Below are positions 50,099-59,503 of a stretch of 64,000 nt of DNA, piece after piece. This DNA is from Lysobacterales bacterium (GTDB lineage: Bacteria; Pseudomonadota; Gammaproteobacteria; Xanthomonadales; Marinicellaceae): contig JALSLV010000111.1 in the NCBI GenBank assembly GCA_026988115.1, positions 21,608-85,607 on the forward strand. The letters run 5' to 3'. The notes beneath the pieces were generated by a model that saw only the letters and a program-made list of their open reading frames with translations, did not search any database and had not been told where the DNA came from. Numbering within the stretch: the first letter of the stretch is position 1; each line of letters opens with the position of its first letter. The translations under genes and the position numbers were made by a program.

Positions 50099-52474
50099 AT
50101 GACAAATAATACCAAACTCAATTGGAAACAAGTCCGCTGGCACTGTAACAGTGATGATTTTAATTTTGAAACCACCCAAGAGGTTAAGCCTATAAATGAA
50201 ATTATAGGGCAAAAACAAGCCATCCAAGCATTGGAATACGCCATTGAATCACGGGCTTTTGGACAAAATGCATTTGTCAAAGGGCTGTACGGTACGGGAC
50301 GTTTGGAAATGGTGAGTGAGTTCTTACACAATCACCCGACACCATTGGTTGATGTGTATGAACACTGTTACGTGGCAAATTTTCAACAGCCAGATCGACC
50401 GCGATTAATTACTTTAAAAGCAGGAGAAGCGAAATTCTTCAAACGTTGGATGAAAAAATTTGCTGATTTTATAACCAAGGAACTCAATGATGCTTTAGAT
50501 GCCGAGGATGTCAATCAAGACAAAGCATTAATGGAGAAAAAAGCACAGCAACAAATAGAAAAAATTTCAAAACCTTTTGAAGAAAAATTAGCGCAAAACG
50601 ATTTATCCTTACTCAATTTAAAAACAGAAAATGGAGTGCAAACCATAATCGCGCCACTTGTTGATAAAAAAGCAATGGCGCCAGCTCAATGGCAAGAATT
50701 AATTCTTGCAGAAAAAATCAACAAACAACAACAAAGCAAAGTACAGGAAAATTTACAGGTATTTAATGCTGAATTTCAAGAAATGATGAAAGAAATTAAT
50801 CACATTAAATACACATTAGCTGAAAATACACAAGAAAAGATAGAAAAAAAGGCACGCCAAATTTTACACGCGCAAAGTGCTGCCATTGTAAAACGGTTCC
50901 ACGAAAAAGCGGTGCAACAGTATCTGACCGAAGTGGTGGAAGATGTGATTGAACAGTATTTTTATTCAGGCAAAGATGAATTTTATCCACACAAAAGATA
51001 CAGCGTTAATGTACTCAATGCCATCGCTCATGACACCCTTAGTCCAATCACTATCGAACGTTCACCTTCTTTGTCTAAATTATTGGGCACCATTGAGTCG
51101 AAGTGGGGCGAAAAAGGTCCCGAGCTTTCCGATCACATGAGTATTACTGCAGGAACTTTGTTGCGAGCAAATGGTGGGTTTTTAGTGTTGGATGTGCGTG
51201 ATTTATTATCCGAGCCAGGAGCATGGAAGATATTAACCCGTACCATAAAAAATCAATTGTTGGAAATCGTTCCAACGGAAATGTCATGGCCATTTTCTCA
51301 ACCCACGATAAAGCCAGAAGCAATTCCTGTTAAGGTTCGTGTGATTTTGTTGGGCGATGCCCAAACTTATTATATGTTAGATAATCATGATCCTGATTTT
51401 CCAGAGTTATTTAAGGTTTTGGTTGATTTTGATACCGAAATTGAAAGAAACAAGTTGAGTTTCAACAATTATGCTCAAGTTATTGCTCGAATGGTTGCCG
51501 AAGAGAATTTGCTGCACTTTGATAAAACCGGTGTTGCTGCATTGATTGAACATGGCGCGCGAATTTGCGCTCGCAAAAATAAATTAACAACGAATTTTCC
51601 CCGCATCGCAGATTTAGCACGTGAAGGTAACTTTTTAGCGCAAAAGAAAAAAGCCAAACTGGTTAGGGCAGAACATATTAATAATGCCATAAAACGCACC
51701 AAACTAAGAGCAGGGTTGCCTTCTGAAAAATTTCAACAAATGCTTGCCAATGGCACAATTAATGTTTTTACTTCAGGTGAACAAGTTGGTGAAATCAATG
51801 GTTTGGCAGTGATTCATGCAGGTCCTGTGGTTTATGGTTTTCCGTCACGCATTACCGCAACGGTTGCCCCGGGGCGTGCTGGAGTTATTAATATTGAGGG
51901 ACGAGCTGATATGTCCGGATCGATTCACACCAAAGGTTTTGCCATATTAGGCGGTTTATTGCGTCATATATTACCAACCAATCATCCGTTGACCTTTAGT
52001 GCTTCCATTGCTTTTGAACAATCTTATGGCGGAATTGATGGCGATTCGGCATCGGGTGCGGAGTTTTGTTGTTTGATTTCTGCTCTAACGCAGATACCGC
52101 TATCACAAGAGTTTGCCATGACTGGTGCCATTGATCAGCACGGTCGGCTGCAAGCGATTGGCGGTGTGAACGAAAAAATTGAAGGCTTTTTTGATACCTG
52201 TCAGTCTCAAGGTTTTACAGGAAACCAAGGGGTCATCATTCCACAAGCCAATGCGGGCGACCTGATGTTGCGTTTTGATGTGCAACAAGCCGTAAAAGAG
52301 GGTAAATTTGTTATTCATGCAGTCAGTCACGTTACCCAAGCTCTGGAAATATTAGGCAAACAACCTGCAGGAAATTTAATTGATGGTGAATACCCTCAGG
52401 GCAGCATCTTGTATAATGCCATGCAAAAAGTGCATTTATATTGGCAGAACACTAACAACACTAAAGGAGAATAA
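50099..52474 (+). CDS. Lon-like ATP-dependent protease, LonB/YcbZ type
   Basis: A 791-residue protein. The ATPase part has a modified Walker A (GLYGTGRLE, about residues 62-70; no GKT) and a Walker B-like LVLDVRDLL. A coiled insertion of about 150 residues is rich in K, Q and E. The C-terminal protease has Ser650 in GDSASGAE and Lys693 in GGVNEKIEGF, the Lon dyad. Family members such as YcbZ share the weak ATPase site. Divergent from lysAC, 73 bp apart; an OsmC gene follows after 4 bp. Confidence 0.9.
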   Translation: MTNNTKLNWKQVRWHCNSDDFNFETTQEVKPINEIIGQKQAIQALEYAIESRAFGQNAFVKGLYGTGRLEMVSEFLHNHPTPLVDVYEHCYVANFQQPDRPRLITLKAGEAKFFKRWMKKFADFITKELNDALDAEDVNQDKALMEKKAQQQIEKISKPFEEKLAQNDLSLLNLKTENGVQTIIAPLVDKKAMAPAQWQELILAEKINKQQQSKVQENLQVFNAEFQEMMKEINHIKYTLAENTQEKIEKKARQILHAQSAAIVKRFHEKAVQQYLTEVVEDVIEQYFYSGKDEFYPHKRYSVNVLNAIAHDTLSPITIERSPSLSKLLGTIESKWGEKGPELSDHMSITAGTLLRANGGFLVLDVRDLLSEPGAWKILTRTIKNQLLEIVPTEMSWPFSQPTIKPEAIPVKVRVILLGDAQTYYMLDNHDPDFPELFKVLVDFDTEIERNKLSFNNYAQVIARMVAEENLLHFDKTGVAALIEHGARICARKNKLTTNFPRIADLAREGNFLAQKKKAKLVRAEHINNAIKRTKLRAGLPSEKFQQMLANGTINVFTSGEQVGEINGLAVIHAGPVVYGFPSRITATVAPGRAGVINIEGRADMSGSIHTKGFAILGGLLRHILPTNHPLTFSASIAFEQSYGGIDGDSASGAEFCCLISALTQIPLSQEFAMTGAIDQHGRLQAIGGVNEKIEGFFDTCQSQGFTGNQGVIIPQANAGDLMLRFDVQQAVKEGKFVIHAVSHVTQALEILGKQPAGNLIDGEYPQGSILYNAMQKVHLYWQNTNNTKGE

Positions 52475-52478
52475 AGTT

Positions 52479-52886
52479 ATGACAGCAAAAGTCAACTACC
52501 CCGGCAACTTAAGAACCATCATGTTACATCTGCAATCCAACAGTGAAGTTATTACCGATGCGCCAGTGGATAATCACGGCAAAGGCGAGGCTTTTTCTCC
52601 AACGGATTTAGTTGCTACTGCACTTGCAAGTTGCATGATTACAATTATGGGTATTAAAGCCAATGATTTGAATTTAGATTTGTCGGGCACACATGCCAGT
52701 ATAAAGAAGCACATGAGTGCATCACCGAGAAGAATTAGCGAGATTGAAATCACAGTCTATTTGAATAAAGATTTTGGTAAAGTGAACAACAAGAAACTCG
52801 AACGTGCAGGGCTTACCTGTCCTGTGAGTCAAAGTTTGCATCCTGAAACAAAGCAAAGCATTAACTTTGAGTACCCAACTGGATAA
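52479..52886 (+). CDS. OsmC family peroxiredoxin-like protein
   Basis: A 135-residue protein. Catalytic cysteines are Cys52 (TALASCMITIMG) and Cys114 (GLTCPVS), the OsmC pair that reduces organic hydroperoxides. FSPTDLVA and the N-terminal strand pattern also fit. ATG 52479 has AAGGAGA upstream; the frame that starts at 52380 lies inside the protease gene. Co-transcribed with the Lon-like protease, which suggests joint action in oxidative protein damage. Confidence 0.93.
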   Translation: MTAKVNYPGNLRTIMLHLQSNSEVITDAPVDNHGKGEAFSPTDLVATALASCMITIMGIKANDLNLDLSGTHASIKKHMSASPRRISEIEITVYLNKDFGKVNNKKLERAGLTCPVSQSLHPETKQSINFEYPTG

Positions 52887-53055
52887 AATTAACTCATTAG
52901 CTTAAAAACATGCGACACCAATGAGGGCAATGGTATCGCACGTAAAAACACTACATTTTTAAGGAGAAGAACTAAACTAAATGTTCGATGAGTTCTCATT
53001 ATAAAGGCAGTTTTGTCTCGATGAATTGATGTAAGTCAAGTTAATCAATTTAGAA

Positions 53056-54483
53056 TCAATTATTTAAAGTTTCAACGCGTATCATGTTGGTTGTGCCCGA
53101 TTGTCCGAATGGCACGCCAGCTGTTATAACGTATCGGTCACCAGGTTGTGCCGCGTTACATTTGTGAATGATTGTTTCTGAAATGGATACCATATCGCTG
53201 GTGTTGTGCGCATCGGGTGATAAAACCGGATGAATGCCCCAGCTCATGGCGAGTTGCTGACAAGATTTTATTTTTGGCGATATAGCCACTACATTGGTTT
53301 GAATACGGTTGCGTGCCACTCGTAAAGCGGTTGCACCTGAGCTGCTAAAACAGACCATGATTTTGGCCTTGATATTCGAGGCAATATGACAAGCTGCGGC
53401 GGACACAGCATCGGGTGTGTTTTCTTCAGTATGCATTTGCCTTTCTAACATTCGAGCAATGTATTCTGGGTCTTTTTCAACCGTATTGGCAATAGTGCGC
53501 ATGGTCGTGACGGCTTCATTGGGGAATTTTCCAACGGCAGTTTCAGCGGATAACATAATGGCATCAGTGCCATCAAAGACAGCATTGGCAACATCGCTTG
53601 CCTCAGCACGTGTTGGCACAGGGCTATCGGTCATGGTTTCGAGCATTTGCGTTGCTGTGACTACGGGTTTGCCTGCTTGCCTTGACATTCTGATAAGTTT
53701 TTTCTGTAACATTGGCACTTCTTGAGGTGATAGTTCAACACCTAAATCACCACGAGCCACCATAATGCCATCAGCAGTGGCTAAAATGCTTTCAAAGTTT
53801 TTTATGGCACCGGGTTTTTCGATTTTTGCCATCAGTTTGGCATCAGAATTATGCAGTTTTAAATAATGCCTTGCCAATAATAAATCCTCGTGTTTGCGAA
53901 CAAAACTTAACGCCACCCAATCCACTCCAAGAGTTGCACCGAAGGCTAAATCCTCAATGTCTTTTTTTGTCATGGCTGCGACCGATAAATCCGCCGTTGG
54001 GATATTGATGCCCTTGTTGTTGCTTAGTTTACCACCGACAACCACCTTGGTATGAATCTCTTTGTCAATGACTTGGGTGACAATAACTTTTAGTTTCCCA
54101 TCATCAAATAGGAGCTCATCTTTTGTTGTGACATCTTTGTATAAATCCTTGTAGCTAATGGAGACACTGTTTTCATCTCCCAAAAAATCTTCGTGGCATG
54201 ATAAGATGAACGTGTCGCCTTCAGTTAATTTAATTTTGTCTTTTTTGAACTTTCCAACCCGAATTTTTGGACCTTGTAAGTCCAGTAAAATACCAATGAC
54301 TTTGTCGAGTTTAGAGGCAATGCCGCGAATGGTATCGTAATTAATTTTGTGTTGTTCATGATTGCCATGAGAAAAATTAAGGCGAAATACATTAACGCCA
54401 GATTCAATAAGTTGTTCTATTTTTTCAGGAGAGTTACTGGCAGGACCTAATGTGGCAACGATTTTTGTTTTATTATCTTTCAC
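53056..54483 (-). CDS. pyk: pyruvate kinase
   Basis: A 475-residue enzyme. TKIVATLGPAS and VNVFRLNFSHG open the barrel; MAKIEKPGAI, GIMVARGDLGVEL, PVVTATQMLETM, PTRAEASDVANAVFDGTDAIMLSAETA are the active site and effector region, and GATALRVARNR lies in the C domain. Converts PEP and ADP to pyruvate and ATP. Type I or II (pykF or pykA) cannot be told safely. A single gene with no clear terminator. Confidence 0.96.
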   Translation of the reverse strand: MKDNKTKIVATLGPASNSPEKIEQLIESGVNVFRLNFSHGNHEQHKINYDTIRGIASKLDKVIGILLDLQGPKIRVGKFKKDKIKLTEGDTFILSCHEDFLGDENSVSISYKDLYKDVTTKDELLFDDGKLKVIVTQVIDKEIHTKVVVGGKLSNNKGINIPTADLSVAAMTKKDIEDLAFGATLGVDWVALSFVRKHEDLLLARHYLKLHNSDAKLMAKIEKPGAIKNFESILATADGIMVARGDLGVELSPQEVPMLQKKLIRMSRQAGKPVVTATQMLETMTDSPVPTRAEASDVANAVFDGTDAIMLSAETAVGKFPNEAVTTMRTIANTVEKDPEYIARMLERQMHTEENTPDAVSAAACHIASNIKAKIMVCFSSSGATALRVARNRIQTNVVAISPKIKSCQQLAMSWGIHPVLSPDAHNTSDMVSISETIIHKCNAAQPGDRYVITAGVPFGQSGTTNMIRVETLNN

Positions 54484-54585
54484 GTGTTTCCATCTTATTT
54501 TTTATTTATTTGTGCAATATTTTACCTATTTTAATTTCAAATTGTTACACTAATGTGAATTAAACTTACATTAATTGTAAAACTT

Positions 54586-54978
54586 ATGTCATTAATAAAA
54601 TGCCCTTCTTGTGGTAAACAAATTTCAGATAAAGCCAAAGCTTGTCAGTATTGTTCTTTTTCTATGCACTACGACAAGGAGGATTTAGAGCGATTAAAGG
54701 TCATGAAATACCGAAATTATCGCGATAAAATGTATCGCCTAAAAATGTGGAGTTACACCGCAATAGCCTTGGCATTATTTGGTATTGTGCCTATGGTTTG
54801 GAGTTATGTTGAAGCCATTGGTTACGGTTTTAATGTGAACATTACCAATCATTGGGGGGTTAATTTTGTGGTTGTTGGTTTTTTTATTTACGTAATTCTA
54901 CGTGTCATGATGGTAATTACAAAAAGAGCGTATACCAAATCTCGATATAGAATCGCAATAAAGAGTGCAAGCAGTTGA
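54586..54978 (+). CDS. zinc-ribbon membrane protein with a MITE-derived C-terminus
   Basis: A 130-residue protein. Zinc ribbon with Cys6, Cys9, Cys20 and Cys23 (KCPSCGKQ, KACQYCSFS), a charged linker (YDKEDLERLKVMKYRNYRDK) and two membrane helices at about 57-77 and 88-111. Codons 116-130 (YTKSRYRIAIKSASS) and the stop lie inside MITE copy 2, which starts at 54931 exactly at codon 116. The original C-terminus has been replaced. No ribosome site is obvious; function unknown. Confidence 0.75.
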   Translation: MSLIKCPSCGKQISDKAKACQYCSFSMHYDKEDLERLKVMKYRNYRDKMYRLKMWSYTAIALALFGIVPMVWSYVEAIGYGFNVNITNHWGVNFVVVGFFIYVILRVMMVITKRAYTKSRYRIAIKSASS

Positions 54979-55101
54979 TGTGCATAAGGAATTGACAAAA
55001 ACTGAATCCACCTGATTGGTGATTAAGATTTTTGGCGATTTCTTAGGTGCATTAAGGGATTGTGCTCTGATTGTGATTTCTATATCGGGATTTGGGGTAT
55101 A
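54931..55101. mobile_element. MITE copy 2 (171 bp), inserted in the 3' end of a gene
   Basis: Left end TATACCAAATCTCGATATAG and right end, read inward, TATACCCCAAATCCCGATAT are inverted repeats of about 30 bp. Blocks CACCTGATTGGTGAT, TTAGGTG-CATTAAGGG and ATCGGGATTT correspond in order to copy 1 at 7858-8029. The internal hairpin CACC-TGATT-GGTG is at 55009-55021. Inserted tail of the zinc-ribbon gene; ends 125 bp before the sortase-substrate gene. Confidence 0.82.
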
Positions 55102-55226
55102 AAAAACCCACATAAAATTGTGCCCTAATTTCGCCACAATTGAGCATGAACTATCATTAGGTTGCCCGTTGACTAACATTTTTTCTTGATTTAATAGCAG
55201 CACGCTTTAAACAAGAGGAAAGAGAA

Positions 55227-57341
55227 ATGCCAGAGAAGATAACGACGACCAAACATATTCGTCAACAGCTTGAAGATTTGCATCAGCAAAAATACAACAC
55301 CGCAATCAAGAAAAAACCAAACAGAAAACTTTATCAAGGTTTGCAATTAAATTGGCGGACAAACACGATTATCATGCTTGTTTTGTTTTATGTGGGTTTG
55401 TATCAGGTGCAAGCACAGGCTCAAGATTATTTCAACCTTGATGATATTGACACGGGTATGATGCTTTCCTACCATGAACAAGGCAATGATTACTCGGCAT
55501 TAACCCTTTTGTCAACACAATATGATGTGGATATTACTGGTATTGTTGCGCAAGTTAAAATCACCCAACGTTTTGTCAATGACTCGCCTAACTGGGTGGA
55601 TGAAGGCATGTATGCTTTTCCTGTGGCTGCCAATGCTGCGGTTTATCAAATGAAGTTAATTATTGGTAAACGTGAGATTGAAGGCGAAATCCATGAAAAA
55701 AAACAAGCACAAGAAATCTACAACCAAGCCAAATCAGAAGGCTTGGCTGCCAGTATAGTTAAACAATACCGCCCGAATCTTTTTACCACCGATGTGGCAA
55801 ATATCATGCCAAATGAAACCGTTAAGGTGGAAATCACTTACCAACAAACTTTAACCTACGACGCAGGGCATATTGACTTTCGTTTACCTCTGGCGATTAA
55901 AAGTCGATACATGCAAGAGCGGTTTCTTGCAGATGAGGGTTCTTCTGACTCCCAAGAATCCAATCTGCAAGGCACTGCTCTTCCAACAACAACCGTTTTG
56001 GTTGACAAAAATCGAAGCATAAAAATAAACCTAGAAGCAGGCTTTGAATTAACGGATTTAATCAGTTTGAATCACAACGTCTTAATTTCTCAAAGTAACC
56101 ATAAACACATCATTGCCCTAAATGATGAGATTTTATACGATGACAAAGATTTTGTACTGCAATGGTATCCAAAACAGGGAAACACACCCAAAGCTGCGAT
56201 GTTTAGTGAAAAACTCAATGGGCAAGAGTATGTGTTAATGATGTTATTGCCACCTAGGTCAACGCAAGTGAATACACAAAAACGTGAAGTGGTGTTTATC
56301 ATTGATACCTCAGGTTCAATGGATGGAAATGCCATGAATGCCGCTAAAGATGCGCTGTTATTTGGTTTAACGCAGTTGGATTATGAAGATAAATTTAATG
56401 TTATAGAGTTTAATTCTAATGCGCGAGAACTGTTTGATGGTGTTCAAGAGGTCAATACCGAAAACTTAGATAAAGCCATTGATTTTATTGATTTATTAAA
56501 AGCAGATGGTGGCACAAATATGTCGCCTGCATTGTCACTGGCGATGGAAGATGAAGTCAGTGAGGGTTATTTAAAACAAATTATCTTTGTTACTGACGGT
56601 TCAGTTGGCAATGAAGCGCAGTTGTTTTCTCAGATTAATAAAGACATTAATAAAGCCCGCCTATTTACCGTTGCCATTGGTGCAGCACCAAATAATTATT
56701 TTATGAATAAAGCCGCCTTGATTGGTCGTGGCACTTACACCTCTATTGCTGATTTAAACCAAGTTGATAAGCACATGAATGAGCTTTTTGTCAAACTCTC
56801 TTCACCAGCTTTAACTGATGTGTTTGTTGAATGGAACAGTGCGGTTGAGCAAAATCCTCGGGTCATTCCTGACTTGTACAGTGATCAACCCGTGTTGATA
56901 ACTGCCAAAATGAAAGATTTTAAGTCACAAGTGACTTTAAGTGTTTTTAGTCGCAATAAATCGTGGTCAAAAGCCTTTAAACTTAATAAAGATGGGCGTT
57001 CAAAAGGCATTGCCCGATTATGGGCTCGCAATCAGATTGAAGACTTAACCGATGATTTAATGCTAGACTCTGAAATAGACCGACAAGCCCTGGAGCAACA
57101 AATTACCGATATTGCTTTGCAACACCACTTGGTCAGTGAATTTACTTCGTTGGTGGCGGTGGATAGAAATCCTGAATTAAGTCGTTTGGTGGCTTTACAA
57201 AAAAGATCTGAACAAAACCATGAAGTCTTGGCACAGGCAAATTTCCCACAAACAGCCTTGGGGTGGAAGTTGCAATTGCTTATCGGTTTGTTTTTATTTC
57301 TTGTTGCTTTTGCATTAAATAAATACAACTATGAAAATTAA
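55227..57341 (+). CDS. VIT and vWA domain sortase substrate (marine sortase target type)
   Basis: A 704-residue protein. An unusual ~45-residue basic cytoplasmic part precedes the signal/membrane segment (TIIMLVLFYVGLYQVQAQA). A VIT domain (VDEGMYAFPVAANAAVYQM, KKQAQEIYNQAKSEG, TTDVANIMPNE) and a vWA domain with MIDAS DTSGS (about residues 361-365) follow. The end has FPQTALG (673-679), a hydrophobic helix and a short tail, a sortase signal. Its stop region overlaps the sortase start by 11 bp: a dedicated pair. Confidence 0.92.
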   Translation: MPEKITTTKHIRQQLEDLHQQKYNTAIKKKPNRKLYQGLQLNWRTNTIIMLVLFYVGLYQVQAQAQDYFNLDDIDTGMMLSYHEQGNDYSALTLLSTQYDVDITGIVAQVKITQRFVNDSPNWVDEGMYAFPVAANAAVYQMKLIIGKREIEGEIHEKKQAQEIYNQAKSEGLAASIVKQYRPNLFTTDVANIMPNETVKVEITYQQTLTYDAGHIDFRLPLAIKSRYMQERFLADEGSSDSQESNLQGTALPTTTVLVDKNRSIKINLEAGFELTDLISLNHNVLISQSNHKHIIALNDEILYDDKDFVLQWYPKQGNTPKAAMFSEKLNGQEYVLMMLLPPRSTQVNTQKREVVFIIDTSGSMDGNAMNAAKDALLFGLTQLDYEDKFNVIEFNSNARELFDGVQEVNTENLDKAIDFIDLLKADGGTNMSPALSLAMEDEVSEGYLKQIIFVTDGSVGNEAQLFSQINKDINKARLFTVAIGAAPNNYFMNKAALIGRGTYTSIADLNQVDKHMNELFVKLSSPALTDVFVEWNSAVEQNPRVIPDLYSDQPVLITAKMKDFKSQVTLSVFSRNKSWSKAFKLNKDGRSKGIARLWARNQIEDLTDDLMLDSEIDRQALEQQITDIALQHHLVSEFTSLVAVDRNPELSRLVALQKRSEQNHEVLAQANFPQTALGWKLQLLIGLFLFLVAFALNKYNYEN

Positions 57342-57894
57342 AAAAGTAATAGTTTTAGCCATCGTGGTTTTGGGGTTCTGGCATGTAAGCGCATCGGCTT
57401 ACATGTTCTCCAAAGCCTGGTTGTCGCAGTATTTGATTTCCCAATCGTGGCAACAAACCCTAAAGGATAACAAATTACATAAGCCGTGGTCATGGGCAGA
57501 TACCTATCCAGTAGCAACCATCAATTTTGAGCGCATTAAACAAAGTAGCGTTGTTTTAGAAGGCTCAAGCGGTCGCAATCTTGCCTTTTCTGTTACCCAC
57601 CTTAGTGCCAGTGGCATGCCTGATGAAAACAAATCCATGATATTATCTGGTCACAGAGACAGTCACTTTGCCTACCTCCAAGACGTGCAAAAAGGCGATA
57701 AAGTAACGGTGCAAACAACCCAAGGTGAGTTTCAATACAAAGTCAGTGAATTAAGCGTTGTTGACAGTCAGAAGCAACAGTTGACTATTTCCAACAAACA
57801 AGAATTGATTTTATCAACCTGTTATCCCTTTAATGCCTTAATGGCAGGAGGCAGTTTACGCTATGTTATTAAGGCAAACAGGCTTAAACCTTAA
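57331..57894 (+). CDS. class GN sortase
   Basis: A 187-residue protein with an N-terminal membrane anchor. Catalytic residues: His108 (LSGHRDSHF), Cys164 (LSTCYPF) and Arg177 (SLRYVI), with the usual fold between. Class GN sortases are found in Gram-negative bacteria next to one VIT/vWA protein, as here. It should cut FPQTALG in its neighbour; the acceptor in a Gram-negative envelope is not known. Its stop overlaps the convergent lipoprotein gene by 4 bp. Confidence 0.94.
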   Translation: MKIKKVIVLAIVVLGFWHVSASAYMFSKAWLSQYLISQSWQQTLKDNKLHKPWSWADTYPVATINFERIKQSSVVLEGSSGRNLAFSVTHLSASGMPDENKSMILSGHRDSHFAYLQDVQKGDKVTVQTTQGEFQYKVSELSVVDSQKQQLTISNKQELILSTCYPFNALMAGGSLRYVIKANRLKP

Positions 57895-58415
57895 CGTGCT
57901 TTTAATTCTTTAACAATAGCCTTAGCGACGTTAACCGTGATGTCTTTGTCTCCACCTCTGGTGTTCCAGTTTATGGTTCTAACCACAAAAGAATTATTTC
58001 CAGAAAGAACTGAAATCTGGTGGCTGTTGTTTCTTCGGTAATAAATGGCTTTATCTCCAACGTTGGTAATATTTTCTTGTTTCTTGTAGAAACTGATAAC
58101 CTGTTCTTCAAGAGCAAAATGGGTCATCTCCGTGATTCCCACCTTTTTCATGTCAAGTGCTGTACCCATTTCTGTCAGCTCTAAATCCACTTGAAAATCA
58201 ATGTCACCTTTTTTAAAAGATACACCGCATTCGCGGTATTTCTCATTTGAAAATTTGATTGCTAAGCCATTGATGCCTTGGATACTAGACTCAACTGCTT
58301 TCATTAACATACCGTCACATGAATTAGAAGATACTGAGTTGCTATTGGACTCTCCACAGGAGATAAGTACCGTAATTGTTAAAATTAAAATTGTTTTGTT
58401 TATATTGAATTGCAT
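57891..58415 (-). CDS. hypothetical lipoprotein
   Basis: A 174-residue protein with lipobox LISC (Cys20) after a hydrophobic leader. The mature part has two further cysteines (SCDG, RECG) and a compact alpha/beta pattern; two repeats of a VVRTINWNTRGGDKD-like edge are not seen. No family recognised. Tail to tail with the sortase gene. Confidence 0.72.
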   Translation of the reverse strand: MQFNINKTILILTITVLISCGESNSNSVSSNSCDGMLMKAVESSIQGINGLAIKFSNEKYRECGVSFKKGDIDFQVDLELTEMGTALDMKKVGITEMTHFALEEQVISFYKKQENITNVGDKAIYYRRNNSHQISVLSGNNSFVVRTINWNTRGGDKDITVNVAKAIVKELKAR

Positions 58416-58487
58416 AATTTCCTCTATAGTTTACTTAGTTGTTAATACGACAATTAAACCAAAGTGGTGACAAATAATAAAATATAA

Positions 58488-58610
58488 GATAAATCTGATG
58501 GTAATGAGGTTGTTTATCAACAGCTGATTAAAATGACCAAAGTTTCAAAACGAACCGTAATTCGAGATTGGAAAAAGGCAAAAGCCTTTATCTTTGCTCA
58601 ATTAAATTAA
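58488..58610 (+). pseudogene. remnant of an ECF-type sigma factor (C-terminal end)
   Basis: An open stretch of 40 codons ends KMTKVSKRTVIRDWKKAKAF-IFAQLN. The S-KRTV-RDW-KAKA-I segment matches the end of sigma region 4 in one group of ECF-type sigma factors (RTVxRDWxxARAWL). The rest of the gene is missing, and a stop lies just before the stretch. It is a short decayed piece; the call rests on about 25 residues. Confidence 0.5.
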
Positions 58611-58695
58611 TGAGCCCTTTGCAGGTCATTATCAGGGATGATACGAAGTAAATGTAGCGAAATTGAGACCATTTTTACATGTCATCATAAGACTT

Positions 58696-59433
58696 TCACG
58701 GTCTATCAAGGGTTCTATCAAGGGTATTACCCGAAAAACCAGTTTCGCTCAATGTCATAAAGTTGTTAATAATATGTTGAGCAACTTGCGTTGCTGTAGC
58801 TAATTGATTATCAGTTTTCAAACGTTTAAAATCACTGCTGTAAGGGAATATTTCATCGGTTGAACTGCGCAGTGTTTTTTGCATAGCGGTATCAACCACT
58901 CCTGGAGAATAGTTGTTGATTAAAATCCCCAGCGGTTTGAGTTCTGCTTTGAGAATATTGGTAATCATTAAAGCAGCGGCTTTGGAAACACAATAACTGC
59001 CAATTCCAGCATAAGCATTATTTGCTGCACGAGAAGTCATGGTTAAAATCCGTGCTTTATTGTGCGCTTGAGTTAATTGCGGCAATAAAGCTTGAGTCAA
59101 AAAAAGCAGTGGTTCAACATTGGTGCTAATACTTTGATTAAACTCAAACGAATCCACTTCAATAAGCTTTTTGGGTGGATAAAGTACTGCCGCATTGTGC
59201 AGAAGAAAATCCAAGGGTTGATTAACTTTATCGGCAATAGTTTTTCTGCCTTTGTGTGTTGAAATATCGGCACCAATTATTTGAATAGTTGGGTGAAGTT
59301 TTTGTAAAGCATCAAGTTTCTCGCCACTGCGAGCCGTAGCAATCACACTTAAGCCACATTGCTGCGCTATAGCCACACAAGCCGCACCAATACCACGACT
59401 GCCACCCGTAATTAAGATTGTTTTATTTTTCAT
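58696..59433 (-). CDS. short-chain dehydrogenase/reductase
   Basis: A 245-residue Rossmann enzyme: TGGSRGIG (residues 9-16), HNAAVL for the NAG motif, the serine before Y in TMTSRAA, and YCVSK for the catalytic pair. D in GADIST and basic residues after strand 2 (TARSGEK) favour NADP. Substrate unknown. It follows the acylase gene after a terminator, so it is probably separate. Confidence 0.9.
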   Translation of the reverse strand: MKNKTILITGGSRGIGAACVAIAQQCGLSVIATARSGEKLDALQKLHPTIQIIGADISTHKGRKTIADKVNQPLDFLLHNAAVLYPPKKLIEVDSFEFNQSISTNVEPLLFLTQALLPQLTQAHNKARILTMTSRAANNAYAGIGSYCVSKAAALMITNILKAELKPLGILINNYSPGVVDTAMQKTLRSSTDEIFPYSSDFKRLKTDNQLATATQVAQHIINNFMTLSETGFSGNTLDRTLDRP

Positions 59434-59444
59434 GTTTCCAAAAC

Positions 59445-59481
59445 TAAAAAAAGCCTAATGCATTAAGCATTAAGCTTTTTT
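59445..59481 (-). terminator. terminator between acylase and SDR genes
   Basis: AAAAAAGC-TAATGC and GCATTA-GCTTTTTT arms with a bulge on each side. On the minus strand a run of T follows the stem. Sits 23 bp after the acylase stop. Confidence 0.8.
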
Positions 59482-59503
59482 ATCTTTAAACCACTTGCGT
59501 TAA

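Noticed and set aside
52887..53055. leader peptide with AAGGAG near 52961
   Set aside because: The possible ATG is 14 nt from the ribosome site, the frame is 7 codons and no gene follows on that strand.
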